Assembly (NCBI RefSeq): GCF_027943255.1
Contig: NC_072892.1
Span: 17,817,792 to 17,881,791, forward strand
Direction of reading: 5' to 3'
Source of the DNA: Anastrepha obliqua
Lineage: Eukaryota > Arthropoda > Insecta > Diptera > Tephritidae
DNA: 64,000 nucleotides
Part shown: positions 46,441 to 58,560 of the stretch, piece after piece
Layout of the letters: each line of letters opens with the position of its first letter
Position numbering within the stretch: the first letter of the stretch is position 1
Notes under the pieces: generated by a model
Told to the model about the DNA's origin: nothing
What the model saw: the letters and a program-made list of their open reading frames with translations, nothing else
Database searches by the model: none
Program-made: the position numbers and the translations under genes

Positions 46441-49148
46441 TAACTTACAACTGAATGGAACAAATAAAAAGCAGCAGACGAATTTGTTTAGTGTGAAAAG
46501 TCACCTTGACAACGAGCAGAAATTTAAAATTGTTTCTGTCAACAAAATAACGGATTTCTTTTACTCCAAACTCATATTTGCATTTTTTTCATTATTGAGT
46601 TGAAGTAGCAACAAAAAGTAATGAGTGAATTTATTATTCAGTGAAAAAAGATCGTTGCGTTTTAAATAGCACACTTTTAAAAACGTAGTTGACGTGTGAA
46701 AATGAACTATGAAAAATATTATTGCATTTATTTGACCGCTATGACCTTTCCCGTGCTAAATAAATGGGCTGCTGAGCGCAAAAAAGGGCGAATGTACAAC
46801 GCATTTAAGTGCATATTGCTTTTATTTCTTAATGTTGCTAACATAACGGCCAAGGGAATTTCAGTGAGATTCCCTTAACTGCACTCAATTACGAAATGTT
46901 TTAATTAAAAGAATAAAGTAAATAATTTTCATAACCAAATAGGCTAAAGCTATCAAAACTGTAATGCCCCTAGAAAATTTGAGGCTATCTGTAATCAAAC
47001 GGTTTAATATTTTATGTAAAGCTTTCCATTCAGTGGGCAGTGCTGTGTGCCAACGGTAAATGCGTGAAGAAGCGAGAACAGCATAAAAGACAGAGGGGAA
47101 ATAAATAGAGTGGGACTTATTGAAATGTTATTATTGCTGAGAGTGTTTTTGTTTTTTGCTTATTAAATGATCGAAATGAATGTTTTCCCTTATTTCTGTT
47201 TCCTTTAAAAAAGTGCTTTGCAAAGATTTAAACTCACCGCATCCGACGCTACTTCAGCACGAAACTGCGAAATCAATAAGCGGCAAAAAATCATATCAAC
47301 CTTACGAAAAAGGAAATAACAAAAAAAAACATGCTAAACAGGAAAAACGCGAATTTTTGAAACAAAAAAAATAAAACAAAAAACAGTTAAATAAGATATG
47401 TACCTACAATAACTAGACATAAAGAGATTGAATGAAAAAAAAACCTGAAAGCAGACATATCGCGCATACAGGAGATATTAAATTAAAAAATAATTCACAG
47501 AAAATATCGCTGAAAAAGTGGTATTGCAATGGCACTTGTTGTCGCGTCGAGTCCGCTGGCGGCGCTACAAGCGCAACTGGAAAAGGAAAGGCAGCCGTCA
47601 CATATTCACACCGACGGAAAGAAAAGTAACAAAAACTGCAACAGACGTACAAAGTAATTGAGTATTGAGCGCTCCCTCAGCTATGGGGCACGGCGGGGTG
47701 TGGTAGGCGGCGCAACATTGGCAGCGAAAACCCCCCGCGCACTTATAATGGCACAAATGGGCAACAAGTAAGTATGGGAGCGTCGCGACGCTGTTGCAAC
47801 TTGCCAAATGGCAAGTTCGGCGCTCTTCAAAAGTTGCTGCCGTTGATGTCGCCACAAAAGTTGTTGTTTGCTCGATACTGGTTGGCAGCTGGCAGAAGTT
47901 AAAGTAAATTGAAAAACCAGAAACTGCGGCTGCGACGGAGGGTGCGCGGAAGTGCGTGCATATGCAGAGGCTCGCACACAGTGGCGTTTTTTGGGAAAAG
48001 TACTTTCTTTCTTTCTGGCCATCGGGATAAGTGTAATGGGCAATCTCACCTTTTCGCTGCGCCGTATTGTCAACGCTTGTTGTTTTTTGTTGGTTTTTTA
48101 TGGCAAACATCCTGCATACTCGACGTGGCAATTATTGCCTAGGCTGCTGTGACTTTTCCCGTTTCACTACACGTGCATTTCCCTGCCGCCTCAACAACTT
48201 AAAATGCGTTGAAACCAAACGCCACATAAGTCAGCATATTTTCCGTTTTTATGGCATACAAACAAACAGTCGCCCATTCACACTTGCAGTGAGATGCTGA
48301 GTTTGCGGTGTATGATTCCTGTCAACTGCGTGTGGGCACCCCACTGAAAGGCCACGCTGTCAAGCAAATAAGTTTATGGCACTCACAGAAAATTAATAAA
48401 CGACTTTATTATTACTTATGCACGCCGTTACTTCTTTTAACTCCATGAATGAATGCACTTTTTGAACGCAAATTCATAAAACAACAACAAAACGTATTTG
48501 CTAATTTCTGCTGTTACTATAATAAAAATCCTTTTAAGAAGAGACTTAACTCAATGGTCGTTGTGCGGCAAAAGCAAATAGTTTAAATAATTTAGTACAC
48601 TTTATTTATTATCCAGGCATTTAAGCAACTTTTCGCATAACCATTTGGTTTTTCTATGTCAAATGTGTAATATAATTTTTATTGTAAACAATTTTATGAC
48701 CACAAATTCAAGCAACCAAATTCTTTGGCAATCAGTATGCGCATATTTCCCACATTCTTATTATTTTAGTTGAGGTGCCAAAACCTCGACATCTTCTCCA
48801 GGTGTATAGCACCTTCCACTTCACAATCAGGAATTTGAATCTAATTTTTCCTAACATTCTCTTTCAACAGCTTCTCAGCAAGCAAAGTTCGCGTGAGCCT
48901 CCAAAATACTTTGCTATGCACCAAATACTTATAAGTTACCAGTTAGAAAAATTAAATTTGCCCAGAGTCAATAATATTGGCAACGGAAGCGGTTGAAAAT
49001 GCACACAAAAAAAAAACAACAAAAAATAATGAAATGGTTCGAAAAATAAGCAAAGGGACAGACGAAATCAAATGATGCATTTTTATTGATAAATGTCAGG
49101 CGAACCTGGATGCAACAACAGAGCATTCCAAACATACATACATACATA
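46441..49148. other. Unassigned host-like DNA, GC-richer centre
   Basis: No gene recognised. Between 47500 and 48350 the GC content rises and long frames occur on both strands (minus 47598-48131, 177 codons, and 47681-48073; plus 47909-48142). None shows a known domain, and their mutual overlap makes them poor gene candidates. It ends in a CATA microsatellite. Confidence 0.4.
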
Positions 49149-50784
49149 CGAGGTGTGTTCAAAAAGTATCGCGATTTTTGAATTTTCGCAGGTTATATTC
49201 GAATTTTGATTTTTTTGTGACGATATTTTGGTACTCATGTCTCTCATTCATGCCGTCGAGTTCGGCCATTTTGAATGTTCAGTTAATTGTTGACAGCTGC
49301 TTTGCTTGCACGTGTTTCGGCTCGTCTTTGATTTTTACCTATTCAAAGGATCAAAGCACCTGTATCAGATTTTGTGTGAAAACCGAAATTAAGTGCGCGG
49401 ATGCATTTCGAATGTTGACTTTGTCATGCGGAGAAGCTACTTTGGACCAAAGCAACGTTAAACGGTGGTACCAAATGTTATCAGAACGTCGAGCAGATGT
49501 GAACGACGAAAAGCGTGCGGGGTGCCGGATCGGGCGTTCGCACTTCAACAACAGATGAAAAAATTGATGAAATATTGGCCAATCGTCGAGTCACCGTCGA
49601 GAGAATTTGCTGAGGGCCTGGACATATCGATTGGCTCATGCCATTCGATTTTTTTCAATGATTTGGACATGAGACAGGTCGCCGCAAAATTTATACCAAA
49701 ACTGCTCAGTTTCGACCCAAAGCAGCATTGCATGAACATTGCTAATGAGATGTTGGACTCTGTCCGCGACGACCCAAATTTGCTCCAGACGGTCATAACT
49801 GGAGATGAATCGTGAGTTTATGGTTGTGACGTGGAAAAGCTCAATCATCTCAATGGAAGCTGCTGCACGAACCAAGACCGAAAAAAGCGCGCCAAGTTCG
49901 GTCGAATGTAAAAGTTTTTCTTACCGTTTTCTTCGATTGCAGGGGCATTCTGCATGATGAGTTCTTGCCACAGGGTAAAACGGTCAATAAGGAATATTAC
50001 CTGCAAGTTGTGCGCAATTTGCGCGAAGTAGTCCGCCAAAAACGGCGGCCGCCGTGGCCGAATGGGTTGGTGCGTGACTACCATTCGGAATTCAGAGAGA
50101 GAACGTCGGTTCGAATCTCGGTGGAAGATCAAAAATTAAGAAAAAGTTGTTTCTAATAGCGGTCGCCCCTCGGCAGGCAATGGCAAACCTCCGAGTGTAT
50201 TTTTACCATGAAAAAGCTCCTCATAAAAATATCTGCCGTTCGGAGTCGGCTTGAAACTGTAGGTCCCCCCATTTGTGGAACAACATCAAGTCGCACGCCA
50301 CAAATAGGAGGAGGAGCTCGGCCAAACACCCAAAAAGGGTGTACGCGGCAATTATATATATATAATAAGTTGTGGAAGAACAAAAATTGGCTCTTGCATC
50401 ACGAAAACGCCCAACGCCGCTGCTTACACATCGTTGCTTGTGCGCGAGTTTTTCGCCAAATCAACACACTAATGGTGCTACAGCCACCGTATTCCCCAGA
50501 TCTGGCCCCCTGTGACTTTTTATTGTTCCCGAAACTGAAGAGGCCCATGAAAGGACGACGCTGCGCTACGATTGGCGAGATAAAGACGGCATCGAAGGAG
50601 GAGCTGAACAAGATAAAAAAATGATTTTTTCAAGTGCTTCGAAGGTTGGAAAAAACGTTGGCACAAGTGCATAATATCTCATGGGGATTACTTTGAAGGG
50701 GACAAAATAAATATTAATGAATAAAATAAAATAAATATTAAAAAAAAAAACACAAAATTCGCGATACTTTTTGACCACACCTCG
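49149..50784 (+). mobile_element. Mariner element carrying a SINE
   Basis: CGAGGTGTGTTCAAAAAGTA and the inverted CGAGGTGTGGTCAAAAAGTA form the ends, flanked by TA inside a CATA microsatellite. Without the SINE (50044-50368) it would be about 1.3 kb, the usual mariner length. The transposase reads TCIRFCVKTEIKCADAFRML, RWYQMLSERRADVNDEKRAG, then after a shift DISIGSCHSIFFNDLDMRQV and VITGDES with a stop directly after. Further on are LPQGKTVNKEYYLQVVRNL, LLHHENA (second catalytic Asp replaced by Glu) and PPYSPDLAPCDFLLFPKLK. Multiple lesions make it inactive. Confidence 0.9.
50044..50368 (+). mobile_element. tRNA-derived SINE (S1), full-length reference copy
   Basis: The head is tRNA-like with box A TGGCCGAATGGG (50055-50066) and box B GGTTCGAATCT (50108-50118); the long A-B spacing recalls Leu/Ser tRNAs. 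The body holds AATAGCGGTCGCCCCTCGGC, CTCCGAGTGTATTT and GTCGGCTTGAAACTGTAGG. Next come ATTTGTGGAACAACATCAAG and a terminal stem-loop ACACCC-AAAAA-GGGTGT (50326-50342), ending in a TA repeat. It inserted in the transposase frame of the mariner. At least five other copies or fragments lie in the window. Confidence 0.85.
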
Positions 50785-50786
50785 TA

Positions 50787-52632
50787 CATACACACATACA
50801 TACATTGCATTTCGAGCAATGCTTCAGCAGCTGCGAGGCCTGTGAGGGCAAGTAAAGCAAACTGGAAGGCCAGCTAGGAGCATAAAATCAAGCAAATATT
50901 TATTGTAATTAATAATAATAGTTTTATCTGATGGTGTTGATGTGCATGTCAGGAGTGTGCTGTGCGAGAACTTCTACACGATACCTTTCTCTAAGTAGAC
51001 CAGCGCTTGAGCAAACGTATAAGCAAAAGTGGCATACCGTCTCAGTCTTTTGCCATAACGGACTTGCACATTTTTGAACTTAATTTGATTTGGCTTTGTA
51101 GCTTTTTTTTGGTTTGTCATTTGTTAATTTGCTATGCGCCAAGGAAATCACAAAAAGCAGCTCAAACACAAGCTCAGCACACAACAACAACAGGAAACAA
51201 ATACCAATACATTTTTGTGCAAATATACAAATATATGGGTATATATTTTTTTAATAACAATTTAAGTTGCCACATTCGTTGAAGCCAAGGAATAAAATCT
51301 GTGTAAATTTATGCCAATTAGACACTTGCTGATGTTGACCGTTGATAGTTCGTACGAATTTTGCACACATACCTACACATGTATACGTACGTGTGTGCAA
51401 CCAGCAACAAAGCAACAAACACCAAGCAACAACAATGTATTATTTGTTGCGTGCATTGATGTTTGCTTAAGGTGAGAGATGGTTGCTGCGCGTTCGCATT
51501 GTTGGCATTCGATTGGATGATGAAATTTCTTGTTTTGAACGATTAAACGACTATTGCCATGCGCCAATTCACAAACAATCCTACTGCAAACAAACAAAAA
51601 ATACAAAAAAAGGAAATATGATCTAGTTAGTATATTTGAAACTCATTAGCACCTTTGCGAAAGTCGTGAAAAGGGTAGACATTTAAGCATCAAAACTTGT
51701 AAACAACAATCTTAGTAGGCGACGCTGTTTGTAGGTACACATTCACATACGAATAAGCACTTATGTGTGTGTACATATATACGGTCAATGGACGAGTACT
51801 AAATATGATATTGTCGACGGTTACCACGAAATACACATACATATATGCAAACTTATATTTTGGGTTGTTTATTGAAACAAGCGCTGTTGCTAACACCCGC
51901 CTTCACTGGCTACCAGCTGGCGTATGCTGAGTGCCTATTATTTCGCACCCGCCCACAGCGCAGCGCAAGGTGCTAAATTGAAAAATAATATTTTTGACTC
52001 TCTAGTTTTGGTTTTTTGTCTTCATTTTGCTATTTGTTCTGCTTAATTTACATAACAAGATTTTTCTTATTGGTTCTGAGCAAAAAATACAAATTTTTTT
52101 TAGTCAAATTAGTTGTGTGTTTACATAAAAATTTGCATCACAAATGACAGCAACTAAAATCGTTGATGAGCTAAGCTATAAAAGTGAGCTTAAATCAAGG
52201 AAGGGACACGTGCGCGCCCACAGAGCGATAGCGCAAACAAGTCTTATGTAAATCCCAGAAAATATTAGCAACCAAAAGGTTTTGAAAAAAAGAAAAAATT
52301 AAAACTCTAAAGAATAGATTTTAAGTTATAAAAAATATATTCTGTCATATGCTACTATTCGCATCCGCTAAGGGCATAGGGTGTGACATTAAGGCTGCTT
52401 ATTTTGAATTTAGAGCCAAAATTTTTGCAGCAGTCGTAAAGCTTTTTTATTTCAGAGGCGTCAATGAGAATTACACAGATGTACAAAATATAGAAAAGGT
52501 GAAAATGGCTCTCCGAACCGAAAATTTCTCTTATGATACTTGCGCCACGGTGACGTGATTCAGCCACTAAGAGCATGCGATTTAACGCCGGATTCGGATT
52601 CATTTTCAATCACAGAAATAATTTAAGTTAGT
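50787..52632. other. Unassigned host-like DNA
   Basis: No gene recognised. Short frames are numerous but overlap on both strands. A CTATAAAAGTGAG sequence near 52177 resembles a TATA box but has no gene beside it. Confidence 0.5.
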
Positions 52633-53160
52633 CTAGCGGCCCCGGTAGTCTAGCGTAAGTGCACTAGCCTGCCATCCTAGAGGTTGTGAGTTCGAATTCC
52701 AGGTAAAGTACGGTCCATGCACTTTTCTAAATTTACCTACTTTCCCTGTTTCTAAAAAAAAAAAAAAAACTAAAAAAATCGCATTCCTCAAACTCAGCGC
52801 ATTATTTGCATTGTAGCTGCTAAAACAAGCAAAAACAAAGAAAAACACACAATTACACCTTGCCTCAGTGGCGCCAGCAAGAGGAAGCGGGCAACCGCGG
52901 TAATAGCGCAGACACACAAAATTTAGCGAAGTGCTCAACCATCTGTGTGATCCTTCTGCAGAAAAAGGTGAAACACAGATGGTCCTCCAAGCAGTGAGAA
53001 GGCGTTGTTCCTAAGCAACGACAGGTGGGCATTTCCACCACTTGGGCCTGGTAGCGGCAAGCTAATCCCCTACCCTGTCATAAATCAAATAGATTAACGA
53101 AACCAACGCAAGACAAAAGTCTTGTCTAGTCGCTTCCAATCACGTGCTTCTATCGGGCCA
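52633..53160 (+). mobile_element. Second tRNA-headed SINE type (S2)
   Basis: The head has a box A-like TAGTCTAGCGTAAGTG (52646-52661) and box B-like GAGTTCGAATTCC (52688-52700), followed by GGTCCATGCAC and an A run (52754-52769). Beyond it a distinct body continues (CAGTGGCGCCAGCAAGAGG, AAGCAACGACAGGTGGGCAT, AATCCCCTACCCTGTCATAA). Whether body and head form one element or two adjacent repeats cannot be told from a single copy. A 26-bp part of the body recurs near 43218. Confidence 0.55.
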
Positions 53161-53687
53161 GCTATTGACTGTAGAGATTCGAACTGAGTGTTTGGCAAAA
53201 TCGAAGCACCTCATAACTATTTATTGGACCCCACATTTTTCACTTTCATTTAAAGAAAAAGTTCAGTAAAAGGTCAGCGAACTTTGCCTAAGGCATTGAG
53301 ACACTTCAAAGTGCTCATGCAAGCAACAAGATCTCAAGATATCAGCTCTCAAGACATGTACCGAAAACAATTCATGCATTTGAATGGAGCATTGAGACAT
53401 AAGTGCTACGAATTGCAATCCATTTTTCCAAATATAAGAAGGACGGTCACCTCATATTGACAACAGCAAAATTAGTTTAGTCACAAAGTCAATAATTTAA
53501 TCAAATAATCAGTTATAGGCTCTTGGTCAAGCACTGGCGAGTATACTCGCTCTGGCGAAAGATAATGCAAGAGGTCGCTCTCGCTTAGTGCCCCTTTACA
53601 CAGGGAAGCATTTAGAAGGGAAACATTGTGTTCGGGGAAGAAGGACAGTCGCGGAAGTGAGAAGAGACTGGCGACACGCTTTGTGCT
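53161..53687. other. Unassigned DNA
   Basis: No gene or element recognised between the second SINE type and the next S1 copy. Confidence 0.5.
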
Positions 53688-53945
53688 TCTTATTCATATC
53701 TCGGTGAAAGACCAAAATGCAGGAAAAGTTTTTTCTATTACGGTCGCCCCTCGGCAGGCAAAGGCAAACCTCCGAGTGTATTTCTGCCATGAAAAAGCTC
53801 CTCATAAAAAATATCTGCCGTTCGAAGTCGGCTTGAAACTGTAGGTCCCTCCATTTGTGGAACAACATCAAGACGCACACCACAAATAGGAGGAGCTCAG
53901 CCACACACCCAAAAAGGGTGTACGCGCCAATTATATATATATATA
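53688..53945 (+). mobile_element. tRNA-SINE (S1), partial head
   Basis: Begins near ATATCTCGGTGAAAGACC (end of the tRNA-like head) and continues through the full body to the terminal stem-loop ACACCC-AAAAA-GGGTGT (53905-53921) and a TA tail. Boxes A and B are missing or unrecognisable in the preceding bases, so this copy is 5'-truncated or diverged. Confidence 0.85.
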
Positions 53946-54184
53946 AGCAATTTTTGACAGTTGCTTCATTTGTTTTCTTCTTTTGCGGGAAAAAGTTGTG
54001 AGTTATAAGTTGATTTTCAATCAAACGGAAGAAATCAACGATGACAAACATCCGAATGCCGTTTGGGAAATGCAGTATTATTTTTGCTAGTAAAATAGGT
54101 ATAATTTAAAAAAGTTATGGGACATATTTTTGTTGAATTCTAATTTCTTCTAAAGAGAATTTCCAGTGTCTCCCTTCCAAATGT

Positions 54185-54860
54185 TTCCGTGTGTAAATCG
54201 GCACTTATCCTACAACAAAGCACAACACTTTGTTGGATTCCCGCCCACTCTGGAGTGAAGAGAAATGAAAGAGCGGATGAGTATGTAGGGAAAGGCTCTG
54301 AACTGGACCTTCAGGGAGTGGCAGAGGACATAAGCATTCCTCTAAAAGAACTGTACACTGCGATTGACTTGAGCGTAATCGCGAAAACCAATAGAAGGTG
54401 GACTCTGACTACTAACCGCAGGGTCTTCAAAGCACTCTGGCCAAAACTGAATCTGTAAAGGACAAAATGTCTGCTCGGATTCAACAGATCAGCCACCAGC
54501 GTCCTCACAGATGTTATAACGGGTCACTGCACTGTTGTCATCCTAGCCAGTAGAATGGGTGAACCTCACAAAGACTTTTGCGGGAGCTGTGGAGATAAAG
54601 AAGAAATTGAGTCGGTACAACACCTCCTCTGTGAATGTCCTGCACTTCAAAGAAGCCGTGCCAAATATCTTGGCGATTATTTATTCGAAGACCTGGCAAA
54701 CTTCCAAAACGTCTCACTGGAGGGACTAGTTACCTTCTTAAAAGCATCTAATGGGTGTAAGCAACTTAGTTAGAGGATGGAGATCAGCAATGACAATGGA
54801 CCTTAGAGCCACCGAGACAAACAACCTGGCTAACCGAACCTAACCGAAGATGGGGAATGC
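54185..54860 (+). mobile_element. RNase H-bearing LINE, 3' part
   Basis: The plus strand begins at the end of RNase H: TTLCWIPAHSGVKRNERADE (the His and Asp of this block are kept). ISIPLKELYTAIDLSV and RRWTLTTNRRVFKALWPKLN follow, then a stop and shift, SVLTDVITGHCTVV and the knuckle FCGSCGDKEEIESVQHLLC. The frame closes with SLEGLVTFLKASNGCKQLS at 54773. The 3' UTR ends with AACCGAACCTAACC near 54845. It is a lineage distinct from LINE-A to D by sequence. Confidence 0.8.
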
Positions 54861-56935
54861 AAAGAATCGGAAAAGGAAAAGAAAAATAATTCAAGCTCAA
54901 CAAGGACGGCTGTAGGTAGAGAACAAGAATGTTTGATTTTTAGTCATAATTGCCGACTTTTCTATGGAACAATCGGTCAAATACTGCCTTGTTTCCCTGC
55001 TTACGTGAATTCAAGCTTTGTCTTTCTGAAAAACGAAGTGCACTTCCCGATTATCCTGAATAAAAGATTATTTTCCAAAACGTTTTTGTAGTCCCCACTA
55101 TTCATGCGCGATGATGTAAGCTGTATATCAAGAGTTGCTTTCGTACAAATACTTAGTATAGTTGAAATCAAGTGATTGAGCTCGTTTCGTTTGCCGACTC
55201 ACGACTGCCTTATCCCTAAATGTTTTGCTGCTAAACTAAAAACTACTGGCATAATCTCGAATCGAATGTTCTACCTCACCCCCACAATATACGCAAAATC
55301 TTATACCTTTTATAGCTGGAATGCACATCATCTCAGTGAAGTGATCAAAAATTCGCAGGATACTTTCTTGCACTTTAAAAATAAGCGGAACGATGTGAAA
55401 AAGTTGTCCGTTTTTAAATAAGATTTCAATTTCTTGTCAAACTTACTTGTGGAATCAATACGATTTTCCTTTAAAATAACCACAAATAAAGAAGTTACAT
55501 ATACATACATAAATACGAGGTATCAGTGTGTTTGTACTGGTATTTTATAATCACAAATCGTTTAATTTTTCAATTCGGATAAATTTCTTGCGAAAATTTT
55601 CATCAACCAGCAGTCGCTAGTTAAGTGATTTGTATACCAAATACCCATATAAGTCTACTATATATATATATACATATATGTATGTACGTATGTACATATA
55701 TAGTATATACAAAAGTTGTATTAGATACAACTATATTTTTAATTGGAAATTTATGTCTGCGCTTTTAAATATATTTTTTTGGTCTGGCTGTGCGGACTGC
55801 ATTAGCAAATTGCAGCATTGCGCCTATGGTGTCGCCATCTTGCATTGGTGTGCAATGCTACAGTCTTCCGTAGCAACAACTGACGCATCGTCCTCAATGC
55901 TACACACGTTCAACAAATCAGCCAAAGCCAATTTGCGGCCAATGACTTGAACAACCAGCATTTTCGGATAATTTTTATTTTTAGTTTTTTATTTTTTTTT
56001 TAGTTTAGTTTTTTTTGTATTTTTTTTAGTTTTGAGTGTTGCCCCGATTTCTAATTCGTTCATTTTCATTATGGTTTCGTCTAAACTGAAAATGGCTGTG
56101 GCCATTAATGAAACTTGTCTTGCTGCCACTGGATGCTTGATGCTTGATGCCTGATGCTACCAACTGCCTACTCACATGTGAGCTTTTGTAATTAAATTAC
56201 AAATTTGTATGTGAAGGCAATGATCGTAGCTGGTGGATTACACCACTTTTGATGGAATATTTGTAATTTGTAATACATAATTTCGTAAAAGGTTTGCATG
56301 CAAATGGTGGACTGCGATTACAGGTATAACCTCGTATGCACAACCGCCAGCGATTTATCCTCAGACCAGTTGACCACCCATTTGGTCGCTTTTAAATTCA
56401 TTCGTGTGCCTTTCTTTTGTGTATGTGAACTAATAACTTTGCATATGAAATCAAAATTTTGTAGTTAATAATTTATTACATTTTTTCGTGGCTGTAGGTG
56501 CTCGTTTTTGCTCAAAGAAATGCTCAATTAACTCTGTTTGGCTGCTTCTTCAGTTATATGTTAGTGTTTGTATGTATACACATGGGCGTATGTATATAAA
56601 GGGTTTTCCCAAGAGACATGTTGATGTTGAGGAACTAGAGCAGCAACGCTATTTTGGCTACATCAGTCAATTTTGCTGCTTATTTTTGCGTCATCGATGT
56701 CAAAAATGGAAAAGGACCTTCACAGCAGACTCTTCAGGTGGCTCGTAAAAGTCGACGCTCCAACATTTGCTGATCAAATTTGAGATGACCACTTCAATAG
56801 ATAATCAAACAATATCCGTACACCATAACAATGCCAGATCGGCTGAAGATATCGTCGCTGCCTATACAAATGTACAGGGAATGCCTGGCTACACTTTCGA
56901 TGGTGCCCAAATTTTTTGATATAAGACTTTACTGA
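54861..56935. other. Unassigned DNA
   Basis: No gene recognised. TA and TATG-rich repeats lie at 55655-55705, and T-rich tracts at 55975-56035. Confidence 0.5.
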
Positions 56936-57060
56936 GTACTTAGTCATAGCGACATTGCGGGAAAATGCGAGAAGGACAAGCTGGCCAGACAAGGGACTTG
57001 TGAGGTAGTTTCCCCTTAACTACCTGCGTAACTCTGTCATCGTTCGTAATTCAAACGTAT
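56936..57060 (+). mobile_element. LINE RNase H fragment
   Basis: A short stretch encodes HSDIAGKCEKDKLARQGT and EVVSP, the last RNase H block with its Asp and Lys/Arg-rich helix. No further LINE sequence is legible around it, so it is a small remnant. Confidence 0.45.
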
Positions 57061-57295
57061 TATTTTGGACCAACTTTTTAATGCCAAATATAACTTCTTG
57101 CCACTATTTCAATTTGATCAAATGGTTGTTAGATATTTTAAATATTTATTTAACAATTTGTATGATGTTTGCGTATTTACTTTGGACAAGGCAAAACTTG
57201 TTTGCTCTTTTTTTCGGCACAAATTTATACGAATTGAAATTGGATTCTTATTATATTTACATTCAAAAAAAATGTATTTAACTACTCTTAGGACT

Positions 57296-57720
57296 ACGTT
57301 AGGTAGGTTAGGTTGTAATGTTGCCCAGAAAGTGGGCCCACTTGGACGAAAGAAGTTTGGTGCATCCTTTGTGCTACCATTGTAGGGGGGAAAAAAGAGT
57401 TGAAGGAAAACGATAGGACGAAAAGAAGAGGGGTGGGGGATTGAGTATTTGTGGACTATGAACGGTGACTAATTTGCGGATGTATTAGCAATTTTATGCT
57501 GCTGATGAAATTCATCAGGTATTTGATATCAAGACCTGCAATGTCAGCAGGCACAGAAAAGAAGTGAGAACCAAGATACCTAAATCTTAATCATGCGGGA
57601 GCGGGGCAGCTAAGGAACAGGAGCTGAGATGACTCCTCCTCATCCTCCATACAGCTGATGCAAAAAGGACTCGAAGTAATTCCGAGTCTCACAGCATGTA
57701 TGTCCCGCGGATAGTGCCTC
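57296..57720 (-). mobile_element. LINE-D, 3' part with TTAGG-like tail
   Basis: On the minus strand, SMRHYPRDIHAVRLGI leads to the knuckle FCISCMEDEEESSQLLFLSC and RFRYLGSHFF, then DIAGLDIKYLMNFISSIK before a stop near 57465. The 3' UTR ends in a CCTAA-type tail (plus strand TTAGGTAGGTTAGG at 57299-57312). A shorter copy lies at 11150-11350. It abuts a mariner on its right. Confidence 0.75.
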
Positions 57721-58560
57721 ATTGAGACTTGGGACTAAATGTTTCGCAAATAGCCATCGCTAGCGACACATTTTTCCCATCTCTCATGCAATTTGTGGAT
57801 GCCGCGCCAAAAAAATTGGCCGTCTTTGGCCGCAAACCAATCATCGAGCAATTTTTTGGCTTCTTCGTGAGAATTGAAGCACTGCTCGGAAAGTGCGTGG
57901 CCCATCGATACAAACAAATGATAATCGGAAGGCGCTAAGTCTGGTGAGTAAGCCGCATGCACCAGCGGTTCCCAGTCGTACGTCTCCACCAATTCCCGGG
58001 TCGCTCTTGTTCAATGTGGCGGTGCATTGTCATCAAGAAAAATTACTTTGTGACGCCGATCGGTATATTCTCGGCGTTTTCGGTGTATAGCGCTTTTCAA
58101 ATTAGCGAATTGTCGTTGGTAGCGTGCACAGTCAACTGTTTCGCCTGGTTTTAATAGCTCGTACCAAATCATACCACGCTGATCCCAGAAAACACACAGC
58201 ATTGCCTTGCGGCCGAAGCAATTGGGTTTGGCCGTTGTTTTTGGCTTGTGGCCGGGCGGACCATACGATCGTTTACGCTTGGGATTGGAGAAATGCACCC
58301 ATTTTTCATCACCCGTAACGCTTCGATGCAAAGAAAACTTCCTTTTGAACCGGGAGAGCAGCATTTCACAAGTGGTTTTTCGATGTCCGAATCGTAGTTT
58401 GAAGGCACGAAATTCGACATTTTTAAGAGCGACAAAAATACATTGTTGTATGGAACGTAACAAACAATGAACTGAATATTGCTGACAGATGGCAGACGAA
58501 AAAAACAAGACATTTGGGAAGGTTTAAAAATACTCCTAGCGACATCTATGGACTAATAGC
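57721..58560 (-). mobile_element. Mariner with truncated DNA-binding domain
   Basis: The minus-strand transposase starts at 58420 (MSNFVPSNYDS). A large deletion removes the helix-turn-helix region and shifts frame, joining to RKTTCEMLLSRFKRKFSLHR. The catalytic half is well preserved: VTGDEKWVHF (first Asp), KPGETVDCARYQRQF, HKVIFLDDNAPPH (second Asp), then after one shift near 58011 YSPDLAPSDYHLFVSMGHAL (third Asp) and FFWRGIHKLHERWEKCVASD to a stop at 57735. All three catalytic Asp residues remain. Termini could not be matched, so the outer borders are approximate. Confidence 0.8.

Noticed and set aside
47598..48131. 177-codon open frame on the minus strand
   Set aside because: It overlaps open frames in two other registers, has no recognisable domain, and mixes Cys/Thr/Ala-rich stretches typical of chance frames in GC-richer DNA.
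50044..50120. Possible genuine tRNA gene
   Set aside because: Boxes A and B are present, but no complete cloverleaf was found and the sequence continues into a repeated SINE body.
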